NCBI RefSeq assembly: GCF_042653765.1
Contig: NZ_JBHSEZ010000001.1
Location: 434,001 to 498,000 of the forward strand
Origin: Castellaniella denitrificans
GTDB lineage: Bacteria > Pseudomonadota > Gammaproteobacteria > Burkholderiales > Burkholderiaceae_B
DNA: 64,000 nucleotides
Direction: 5' to 3'
The notes under the pieces were generated by a model, which ran no database searches, was not told the origin of the DNA, and saw nothing but the letters and a program-made list of their open reading frames with translations. Below are positions 8,886 to 15,995 of the stretch, piece by piece. The number at the start of each line of letters is the position of its first letter. The stretch's first letter is position 1. Both the position numbers and the translations under genes were made by a program.

Positions 8886-10463
8886 TCAGTCTTCCCGCGT
8901 CTCGGCCTCGGGGTCGAACGGATCGAGGCTGTCGATCTGGACGGCGGCGATGCGCCGGCCTTCCAGGGCGGCGACGGTGAAGCGGAAACCGCCGTAGCCG
9001 CGCGCGAGTTCGCAGTAGTCGCCGACGGCGGGCAGGCGCCCGAAACGGCTCAGCAGATAGCCTGCGATGGTGGAGTATTCCTCGTGCTCGTCCACCAGGC
9101 CGTCGGTGTGCAGGATCTGCTCCAGGTGATGCAGGTCGGCGGCGCCATCGACGCGCCAGCGGCCGTTGCCCTGGTCGATGATGTCGGGCGCCTCGTCCTC
9201 GTCGGGGAATTCGCCGGCGATGGCCTCGAAGATGTCGATCGGCGTCACCACGCCGACGATGGAGCCGAACTCGTCGGCCACCAGGACCAGCAGCCCGTGC
9301 GAACGCTTGAGCGTTTCCATGAGCTGCAGGATGGGGATGGTTTCGTGCACGATGATGGGCTCGCGCAGCCGGGTTTCGCGGATGCCGCCATGTTCGAGCA
9401 GGTCCAGCAGCAGGTCCTTGGCGCGGCCCACGCCCACGACCTCGTCCAGGGTGCCGCGGCACACCGGAAAGAAGCTGTGCGGCTCGCGGATCAGCTGGGC
9501 GCGCAGGTCTTCCGCCGGCGCGTCCAGGTTGATCCAGGACACGTCGGTGCGCGGCGTCATCACGGAGTGCACGTTGCGGTCGCTGAGCGTCAGCACGCCG
9601 CTGACCATGTTGCGCTCCTCGTCGCCGAAGGCTTCCACCGGCGCCGGCGCGTCCTGGGCGTCATCGGGTTCGGGGCCGTCCATGGGCTTGCGGCCCAGCA
9701 TCAGCAGCACGGCCTCGGCGGTGCGTTCGCGCAGGGGCCGGCGCATCTCGGCCCGGCGCACGTTGCGCCGCGCCCACTGGTTCAGGGTCTCGATCAGCAC
9801 CGAGAACACGATGGCGGCGTACAGGTACCCCTTGGGAACGTGGAAGCTGAAGCCGTCGGCCACCAGCGAGAAACCGATCGTCAGCAGGAAGCCCAGGCAC
9901 AGGATCACCACGGTCTGGTGGGCGTTGACGAAGGCGGTCAGCGGCTTGGACGCCACCAGCATGATCGCCATGGCGATCACCACCGCCGCCATCATGATCG
10001 CCAGGTGATCGACCATGCCCACGGCCGTGATCACCGAGTCGACGGAGAACACCGCGTCCAGGATGACGATCTGGGTGACGATCACCCAGAATCCGGCGTG
10101 CAGGCGCGACCCGGAGGCGTGCTGGGTGCGGCCCTCGATGCGGTCGTGCAGTTCGAAGGTGCCCTTGAACAGCAGGAAGAAGCCGCCCACGATCAGGATC
10201 AGGTCGCGGCCCGAGAACGACAGGTCGCCCAGATGCACCAGCGGCTCGGTGAGCTTCACCAGCCAGGACATCAGCGTCAGCAGGAACAGGCGCATGATGA
10301 GCGCCAGGCTCAGGCCCAGGACGCGTGCCCGGTCGCGCTGCTTGGGCGGCAGCTTGTCGACCAGGATGGCGATGAAGACCAGATTGTCGATGCCCAGGAC
10401 GATTTCCAGGACAATCAGGGTGAACAGGCCCACCCAGGCTGCCGGATCCAGCAACCATTCCAT
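8886..10463 (-). CDS. TerC-family membrane protein with CBS and CorC_HlyC domains
   Basis: The 525-residue protein has an N-terminal TerC-like membrane domain of about seven helices (LIVLEIVLGIDNLVF, VIVTQIVILDAVFSVDSVIT). The acidic pairs there are thought to bind metal. A pair of CBS domains (about residues 290-420, MTPRTDVSWI to FGSIVGVVTPIDIFEAI) and a C-terminal CorC/HlyC domain follow (GYLLSRFGRLPAVGD). This architecture matches the E. coli YegH/YoaE group. A role in metal ion efflux or envelope stress is inferred from the family. It lies 12 bp downstream of suhB on the same strand. Confidence 0.85.
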   Translation of the reverse strand: MEWLLDPAAWVGLFTLIVLEIVLGIDNLVFIAILVDKLPPKQRDRARVLGLSLALIMRLFLLTLMSWLVKLTEPLVHLGDLSFSGRDLILIVGGFFLLFKGTFELHDRIEGRTQHASGSRLHAGFWVIVTQIVILDAVFSVDSVITAVGMVDHLAIMMAAVVIAMAIMLVASKPLTAFVNAHQTVVILCLGFLLTIGFSLVADGFSFHVPKGYLYAAIVFSVLIETLNQWARRNVRRAEMRRPLRERTAEAVLLMLGRKPMDGPEPDDAQDAPAPVEAFGDEERNMVSGVLTLSDRNVHSVMTPRTDVSWINLDAPAEDLRAQLIREPHSFFPVCRGTLDEVVGVGRAKDLLLDLLEHGGIRETRLREPIIVHETIPILQLMETLKRSHGLLVLVADEFGSIVGVVTPIDIFEAIAGEFPDEDEAPDIIDQGNGRWRVDGAADLHHLEQILHTDGLVDEHEEYSTIAGYLLSRFGRLPAVGDYCELARGYGGFRFTVAALEGRRIAAVQIDSLDPFDPEAETRED

Positions 10464-10475
10464 AGTCGTATCCCG

Positions 10476-11258
10476 TCAGGCGCGCAGATGGGCCATCATC
10501 TGGGCGAATATCTTGGGCGGCGCGGCCAACACGTTGCCCGTTTCCATCCAGCCCTGTTCACCCTGGAAATCGGCCATCAGGCCGCCGGCTTCCAGGACCA
10601 GCAGGCTGCCGGCCGCCATGTCCCAGGGCTTGAGCCCGACGCCGCAGAAGCCGTCCAGCCGGCCGCTGGACACCCAGGCCAGGTCCAGGACCGTGGAGCC
10701 CGTGCGCCGCGCCGCCGCGCTTTCGGCCAGCAGGGGCACGAAGGGCGAGGTCGCCGGCAGCGCCGTGGACTGGGGAATGTGCGAGGCCAGCAGGGCGTCG
10801 TGGTAGCGCACGCAGGTGGACACCCGCACCCGGCGGTCGTTCAGGAAGGCGCCGCTGCCCCGGCTGGCGGTGAACATCTCGTTGCGCGTGGGGTCGTAGA
10901 CCACGGCGTGCGCGGCCTGGCCGCGATGCATCAGCGCGATGGACACGGCATAGTGGGCGAAGCCGTGGATGAAGTTGGTGGTGCCGTCCAGCGGATCGAT
11001 CACCCACTGGAATTCCGCACCGGCCTGATCGCCCGTCGCCTGGTGGCGGCCGGATTCCTCGGCCAGGATGCCGTGGTCGGGATAGGCTGTGCGTAAAATG
11101 TCGATGATGGATTCCTCGGCGGCCCGATCGATTTCCGTGACGTAGTCCTTCGGCCCCTTGCGCGCCACGTTCAGGCGTTCCAGGTCGAGGCTGGCGCGGT
11201 TGATGATGGCGCCGGCACGGCGTGCCGCCTTGATGGCGGTGTTGAGCATCGGGTGCAT
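10476..11258 (-). CDS. suhB: Inositol-1-monophosphatase family protein
   Basis: The 260-residue Mg-dependent phosphatase has the family signatures AEESG (about 67-71), VIDPLDGTTNFIHG (about 86-99) and LKPWDMAAGSLLVLEAGG near residue 210, which together form the two-metal site. In E. coli SuhB also binds RNA polymerase/NusA and helps rRNA antitermination; whether that applies here cannot be seen. It diverges from trmJ across a 39-bp gap, so the two promoters must overlap the coding starts. The TerC/CBS gene follows it closely. Confidence 0.93.
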   Translation of the reverse strand: MHPMLNTAIKAARRAGAIINRASLDLERLNVARKGPKDYVTEIDRAAEESIIDILRTAYPDHGILAEESGRHQATGDQAGAEFQWVIDPLDGTTNFIHGFAHYAVSIALMHRGQAAHAVVYDPTRNEMFTASRGSGAFLNDRRVRVSTCVRYHDALLASHIPQSTALPATSPFVPLLAESAAARRTGSTVLDLAWVSSGRLDGFCGVGLKPWDMAAGSLLVLEAGGLMADFQGEQGWMETGNVLAAPPKIFAQMMAHLRA

Positions 11259-11297
11259 AGGTTTCCAAAGATCACGGGTGACAGACCCCTATTTTAA

Positions 11298-12179
11298 ATG
11301 ACTCCGCCAGTTTCCTCCGACACGCCCCACAACACCCCGGATATTTTCAACCGGGTGCGCTTCGTCATGGTCAGCCCCAGCCATCCCGGCAACGTCGGTT
11401 CGGCCGCCCGGGCGATCAAGACCATGGGCTTCCACGACCTGCGCCTGGTGGCCCCCGCCGACCCGGACGTCCTGCGCCATCCCGACGCCCTCGCCCTGGC
11501 GAGCGGGGCCGGCGACATCCTGGAGCGGGCCCGCATGCACGCCGGCCTGGCCGACGCGCTGGGGTCCGCGACCCTGGCCTTCGCCCTGACGGCGCGGGCG
11601 CGGGCCATCGGCCCCCCGCCCTGCGACATCCGCGAAGCCGCCCTGCAGTCGGCCGCCGAACTGGCCCGGCCGGACGCGCGCATCGCCATCGTCCTGGGCA
11701 CGGAGCGCACCGGCCTGTCCAACGAGGACATCACCCTGTGCCAGCGCGTCTGCCACATCCCCGCCAATCCGGCGTACAGTTCGCTGAACGTGTCCCAGGC
11801 GCTGCAGCTGGCCGCCTGGGAGATGCGCTACGCCCTGCTGCCCCTGGCCGGCACGGCGCGCCTGCCCGACACCCATGCCCGGCACGACCCGGGCGCCGAC
11901 CCGGCCAGCAGCGAACGCGTCCAGGCCATGCTGGACCACTTCGAACGGGCCCTGGTGGCCGTGGGGTTCCTGGACCCCCGGCATCCGAAGAAACTCGTGC
12001 CGCGCATGCGGCAGATGTGGACCCGGAACCGGTTGAGCGCCGACGAGGTGGACATGGTGCGCGGCCTGTGCACCGCCATGATCCGCAGCGCCGAACACGC
12101 CGCGCCCGACGGCGCGCGGGTCCGGCACGATCTTTCCGATGAATACGAACAGGCCCCGAGCCCCGACCGACATGTTTGA
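11298..12179 (+). CDS. trmJ: tRNA (cytidine/uridine-32-2'-O)-methyltransferase
   Basis: SPOUT-class methyltransferase that 2'-O-methylates position 32 of several tRNAs. The SpoU motifs are clear: VMVSPSHPGNVGSAARAIKT (motif 1), IVLGTERTGLSNED (motif 2) and NPAYSSLNVSQALQL (motif 3). A C-terminal extension typical of TrmJ follows. The length is 293 residues. Its stop codon overlaps the first codons of cysE by 8 bp (ATG at 12172, TGA at 12177), so the two are translationally coupled. Confidence 0.93.
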   Translation: MTPPVSSDTPHNTPDIFNRVRFVMVSPSHPGNVGSAARAIKTMGFHDLRLVAPADPDVLRHPDALALASGAGDILERARMHAGLADALGSATLAFALTARARAIGPPPCDIREAALQSAAELARPDARIAIVLGTERTGLSNEDITLCQRVCHIPANPAYSSLNVSQALQLAAWEMRYALLPLAGTARLPDTHARHDPGADPASSERVQAMLDHFERALVAVGFLDPRHPKKLVPRMRQMWTRNRLSADEVDMVRGLCTAMIRSAEHAAPDGARVRHDLSDEYEQAPSPDRHV

Positions 12180-13155
12180 CCAGCTTCGCGAAGACATCGC
12201 CTGCATCCACGAACGCGATCCGGCGGCCCGCAGCCGCATCGAGATCCTGACCTGTTATCCCGGGCTGCACGCCATCCTGGTCCACCGCCTGGCGCACGGT
12301 CTGTGGCGGCGCGGCTGGTACTGGGCAGGCCGCTTCGTGTCCCACCTGGGGCGCCTGCTGACCGGCATCGAAATCCACCCCGGCGCGCGCATCGGCCGGA
12401 GGGTCTTCATCGACCACGGCTTCGGCGTGGTGATCGGCGAGACCGCCGAGATCGGCGACGACTGCACCATCTACCAGGGCGTCACCCTGGGCGGCACCCG
12501 GCTGTACAAGGGCGAGAAGCGCCACCCCACGCTGGAGGAAGGCGTGGTCGTGGGCGCGGGCGCCCAGATCCTGGGCGGCTTCACCGTGGGCGCCCATGCC
12601 CGGATCGGCTCCAACGCGGTGGTGATCAAACCCGTGCCCGCCGGGGCGACCGCCGTGGGCAATCCGGCGCGGGTGATCCTGCCGGAAGACCACGAGGCGA
12701 CCGCCGCGGCTTCCGGCGATGCGCCGGGTTCGTCCGTATCGTCGGCCTCGCCGGCCGCGGCCCAGGCCGGGGCGGGCGTTTCCGGGTCGGGCGTTTCCGG
12801 GTCGGGCGTTTCCGGGTCGGCCGCCGCGCGCGCCGCCATGTCGCCCTGCCAGGAGGAAACCCCGCCCTCGCAATCCGAATGGGCCGCCCGGCCCCTGCAG
12901 GAACTGCTGCAGCGCGGCCGGCCCGACCCCGCGCCCGCCGACGGCGCGGTCCCGCAGGAGGACTTCGCCCCCTACGGCGTCGGCCGCGCGGACGACGATC
13001 CGCTGGTCAAGGTGCTGCACGAGCTGATCAACCACACCGCCCAACAGGACGCGCGCATCCAGCGGCTATGCTCGGCCCTGGAAGACCTGGGCCAGCGCAT
13101 CGAGAACGGCCAGCGCCCGCTCGACGCGGAGCGGCTGAACCGAATGGTGGAGTAG
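12172..13155 (+). CDS. cysE: Serine O-acetyltransferase with long C-terminal extension
   Basis: CysE acetylates serine to O-acetylserine, the carbon acceptor for sulfide. Residues about 1-60 form the helical N-terminus (MFDQLREDIACIHERDPAAR). Left-handed hexapeptide repeats follow up to about residue 175 (IHPGARIGRRVFIDHGFGVVI, IYQGVTLGGT, VGAGAQILGGFTVG, VGNPARVI). The classical short CysE would end there. Here about 150 more residues follow: an Ala/Ser linker with a perfect tandem repeat (VSGSG), then a helical, coiled-coil-like end (about 285-327). An upstream ATG at 12139 is possible, but MFDQ is the family start. Confidence 0.92.
   Translation: MFDQLREDIACIHERDPAARSRIEILTCYPGLHAILVHRLAHGLWRRGWYWAGRFVSHLGRLLTGIEIHPGARIGRRVFIDHGFGVVIGETAEIGDDCTIYQGVTLGGTRLYKGEKRHPTLEEGVVVGAGAQILGGFTVGAHARIGSNAVVIKPVPAGATAVGNPARVILPEDHEATAAASGDAPGSSVSSASPAAAQAGAGVSGSGVSGSGVSGSAAARAAMSPCQEETPPSQSEWAARPLQELLQRGRPDPAPADGAVPQEDFAPYGVGRADDDPLVKVLHELINHTAQQDARIQRLCSALEDLGQRIENGQRPLDAERLNRMVE
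12775..12819 (+). repeat. Three perfect 15-bp tandem repeats inside cysE
   Basis: The unit GGCGTTTCCGGGTCG occurs three times head to tail and encodes GVSGS three times in the CysE linker. The unit is a multiple of three, so copy-number changes would keep the frame. Confidence 0.9.
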
Positions 13156-13162
13156 GACGGGC

Positions 13163-14011
13163 TCAGGCGTTGGCGGCCTTGCCCTCCGCCGCCGGGACCG
13201 GGATCGCCTGGACCTCGCGCAGGGGGATGGGCGAGCGCAGGCCCGCCTGGCGCAGCGCCTGGGGCGCCCGGCGGTGCAGGTCGAAATACACGTCCCAGTA
13301 CTTTTCCGCCGGGGTCCACACGCGGATGTTCACCATGATGGTGCTGTCCCGGTATTCCATCACCATGACCTGGGGCGCCGGATCGGCCAGGACGCCGTCG
13401 TGGCGATCCACCAGCGCCTGCAGCGTGCCCAGCGCCGCATCCAGGTCGTCGTCGTAGCGCACCCCCAGCATCATGTCCAGGCGACGGGTCTTGTTGCGGC
13501 TGTAGTTGGTGATCGGGCTGCCCCAGACCAGCGTGTTGGGCAGCAGGATCTGAATCCCGTCGGCCTGCACGAAGCGCGTCATGAACAGGCCGATCTCGTC
13601 CACCGTGCCGGAACCCTGGCCGCCGATGGCGACGAATTCCCCCGCGCGCACCGGCCGCAGCACCAGCAGCATGATGCCGGCGGCGAAATTCTGCAGCGTG
13701 CCCTGCAGGGCCAGGCCGATGGCCAGGGCGGAAGCACCCAGCATCGCGACCAGGCTGGCGGTCTGCACGCCCAGGCGGGCCAGCACGGCCAGCAGCACCA
13801 CGATGCGCACCGCCCAGACGGTGACGCTGCGCACCATGGGCACGATGGTCGGATCGATCCGGGGCGAGCGGTCCGCGATGTGGCGCATCCAGCGCCCCAG
13901 CAGATTCGACACGGTCCAGCCGACCACCAGGATCGCCAGGGTCACGCCGAGATGGATCGCAATGCCGCTCAGATCGGGCAGGCGGGACAAGAAAGCCTGA
14001 AACTGTTCCAT
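13163..14011 (-). CDS. Small-conductance mechanosensitive channel (MscS family)
   Basis: The 282-residue inner-membrane protein has three transmembrane segments (about 18-38, 60-82, 85-115). The third carries the MscS pore-lining pattern of alternating Gly and Ala (LGASALAIGLALQGTLQNFAAGIML). The beta domain follows (FVAIGGQGSGTVDEIGLFMTRF), then the C-terminal alpha-beta vestibule. Such channels release solutes on hypo-osmotic shock. It converges with cysE, 7 bp apart. Its start faces the gene-poor DnaA-box repeat region. Confidence 0.93.
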   Translation of the reverse strand: MEQFQAFLSRLPDLSGIAIHLGVTLAILVVGWTVSNLLGRWMRHIADRSPRIDPTIVPMVRSVTVWAVRIVVLLAVLARLGVQTASLVAMLGASALAIGLALQGTLQNFAAGIMLLVLRPVRAGEFVAIGGQGSGTVDEIGLFMTRFVQADGIQILLPNTLVWGSPITNYSRNKTRRLDMMLGVRYDDDLDAALGTLQALVDRHDGVLADPAPQVMVMEYRDSTIMVNIRVWTPAEKYWDVYFDLHRRAPQALRQAGLRSPIPLREVQAIPVPAAEGKAANA

Positions 14012-14113
14012 GGCGGAAACCTCCGGGAATGAAGCGAAAGGAACGCCGATTTTACGTCGGCCCGGATCTGCCCCGATCGGCCGTTCGGGCGGCTGGCGGG
14101 CCCGGCTTGCGCC

Positions 14114-14297
14114 ATGGCCGTTTTATCCACGCGGATTGTGGACAATCCCATGGACAAGTCCTGAGGGACTTCGCTTCTTCTTTACAAATCAAAGAGATGG
14201 ATTATCGGGCAGAAAAATGACCGTTTCATGAAAACGGCCGGCCGCGCCGATTTATCCACCCGGTCTGTGGACAAATCCATGGACAAGCCCCGAGCAT
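14114..14297. repeat. Repeat unit A with DnaA-box-like inverted pairs
   Basis: First of two related units in a 765-bp stretch with no convincing gene (14012-14776). It holds two inverted pairs of the form TTATCCAC-N7-GTGGACAA (at about 14123 and 14252), each followed by CCATGGACAAG. They are close to the DnaA box TTATCCACA. Between the pairs lies an AT-richer segment with AATCAAAGAGATGGAT and AAAAATGACCG. The same order recurs in unit B 450 bp away. Confidence 0.75.
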
Positions 14298-14396
14298 CCC
14301 AGGGTTTTCCCTGCGCCACAAGGGCTTAGGCGCGACGGTCGGAAATCGTCCAGGACCGGTCCGGTCTTCGAGCCGCGTGATGATGGGTCTTGGCGG

Positions 14397-14651
14397 ATGG
14401 AAATGTCCCGCCGTCCAAGCGGCCGAGTGCGGGCCCTGGCCCAGCGCAGCGCCACCACCGCGCGGCACAACGCCCGGCTCGTGCAGCAGGCCGCCGGCGC
14501 CACCGGCCTGCAGGAACGCCTGGCCGACGAAGCGAAGGATTCCCTGGCCGCCTACCGGCAGGACATGGCGGTTTTATCCACGGGGATTGTGGACAATCCC
14601 ATGGACAAGTCCTGGGGGACTTGTTTTCCTCTTTTCGAATCAAACGGATAA
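14397..14651 (+). CDS. Possible small ORF or gene remnant
   Basis: This 84-codon frame begins MEMSRRPSGRVRALAQRSAT. Its first 60 residues would form an Ala/Arg/Gln-rich amphipathic helix. The last quarter is encoded by the start of repeat unit B, so either the real end lies elsewhere or the frame is a decayed gene cut by the repeat. No family recognised. The lack of a clear ribosome site and the overlap with a repeat keep confidence low. Confidence 0.2.
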   Translation: MEMSRRPSGRVRALAQRSATTARHNARLVQQAAGATGLQERLADEAKDSLAAYRQDMAVLSTGIVDNPMDKSWGTCFPLFESNG

Positions 14652-14746
14652 GGTCTCGGGCAAAAAAATGACCGATCCATGACAAGGACCGGCCGCGCGA
14701 AATTATCCACCCTATCTGTGGACAAGCCCATGGACAAACCTCGGGC
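14565..14746. repeat. Repeat unit B with DnaA-box-like inverted pairs
   Basis: Second copy of the unit at 14114. It contains TTATCCAC/TGTGGACAA pairs at about 14575 and 14703, the CCATGGACAAGTCCTG motif, AATCAAACGGATAAGG and AAAAAAATGACCGATCCATGA. It is similar to unit A along its whole length, with the same order and spacing. This shows a duplication of a composite element rather than chance boxes. Confidence 0.75.
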
Positions 14747-14776
14747 TTTCCCTGATTTCAACGATGGGGCAAAGGG

Positions 14777-15808
14777 TTACGCTGAACGGTTGATTTCCGT
14801 CCCCGGCTCCTCGTGCCCGCCGAAGCCCTTGCGCATCGCCGACAGCACCTTGTTGGCGAATTCCGCATTGCCACGCGACTGGAAGCGCTCGAACAGCGCC
14901 GCACTGAGCACCGGCACCGGCACGCCCTCGTCGATGGCCGCGTGCAGCGTCCAGCGCCCCTCGCCGGAATCGGACACCCGACCGGCGAAGCCATCCAGCC
15001 CCGGGTCGGCCTGGAGCGCCCGCGCCGTCAGGTCCAGCAGCCACGAACCGATCACGCTGCCCCGGCGCCAGAGCTCCGCGATTTCCGGCAGGTCCATGTC
15101 GTACTGATAGTGCTGCGGATCGCGCATCGGCGCCGTTTCCGCGTCGGCCGCGTGAGCGCCCTTGCCCACGTTCGCATGGCGCAGCAGGTTGAAGCCTTCG
15201 GCGTAGGCCTGCATGATCCCGTACTCGATGCCGTTGTGCACCATCTTCACGAAGTGCCCCGCCCCCGCCGGCCCGCAATGCAGATAGCCTTGTTCCGCCG
15301 TACCCGCGCCGTCACCGCGACCCGGCGTGCGCGGGGCGGCGTCCCGACCCGGCGACAGCGCCGCGAACACCGGATCCAGCCGCCCGACCGCGGCGGCGTC
15401 GCCGCCGATCATCAGACAATAGCCCCGGGCCTGGCCGTGTACGCCGCCGCTGGTGCCGACGTCCAGGTAATGGATGCCCCGAGCCGCCAGCGCCCGCGCC
15501 CGCCGGATGTCGTCGTGATAGCAGGAATTGCCACCGTCGATGACGACGTCGTCCACATCGAGCAAGGGGGTGATCTGGTCCAGCAAGCCGTCCACCAGCC
15601 CCGCCGGTACCATCAGCCAGACGGCCCGGGGGCGCGGCAGCCGTTCGACCAGATCCGCCAGCGAGGCCGCACCGACCGCGCCGTCCGCGACCAGCCGCGC
15701 GACGGCGTCTTCCTGCGGGTCGTAGACGACGCAACCAATATCCTTGTCCATGAGCCGGCGCGCCATCCCGGCGCCCATGCGGCCCAAACCTACCATGCCG
15801 ATCTGCAT
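14777..15808 (-). CDS. gnd: 6-phosphogluconate dehydrogenase, decarboxylating, short NAD-type
   Basis: Oxidises 6-phosphogluconate to ribulose-5-phosphate and CO2. The 343-residue protein has the Rossmann motif GLGRMG (about 7-12), DGGNSCYHDD (about 90-99), the substrate loop TSGGVHGQARGYCLMIGG, and GPAGAGHFVKMVHNGIEYG (about 180-198) with the catalytic Lys and Asn. It is the short GntZ/YqeC-like class. The acidic residue after the second beta strand (VVYD) fits NAD rather than NADP preference; this is an inference. A Gly/Arg-rich insert lies near residues 155-170. It stands alone between the DnaA-box repeats and CRISPR array 1. Confidence 0.9.
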   Translation of the reverse strand: MQIGMVGLGRMGAGMARRLMDKDIGCVVYDPQEDAVARLVADGAVGAASLADLVERLPRPRAVWLMVPAGLVDGLLDQITPLLDVDDVVIDGGNSCYHDDIRRARALAARGIHYLDVGTSGGVHGQARGYCLMIGGDAAAVGRLDPVFAALSPGRDAAPRTPGRGDGAGTAEQGYLHCGPAGAGHFVKMVHNGIEYGIMQAYAEGFNLLRHANVGKGAHAADAETAPMRDPQHYQYDMDLPEIAELWRRGSVIGSWLLDLTARALQADPGLDGFAGRVSDSGEGRWTLHAAIDEGVPVPVLSAALFERFQSRGNAEFANKVLSAMRKGFGGHEEPGTEINRSA

Positions 15809-15995
15809 GTGAATCTCCGTGATTTCCGAGCTGCCTGTACGGCAGCTTGCTTCAGCAAGATAGTACCGTCATCGTCCGGATTGTCATCAACGGCCTGTGC
15901 GCAAGACGGAAGGACCGCACACGGCATGACTCCGTTTCTCCACCATCTGTGCTCGCAGCGAGCTTGACCTGGTCGTCGCGCAGCGGCTCCTCGTA

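Noticed and set aside
14012..14776. Chromosomal oriC
   Set aside because: DnaA-like boxes are present, but there is no dnaA, dnaN, gyrB, rpmH or parAB nearby and no clear AT-rich unwinding element.
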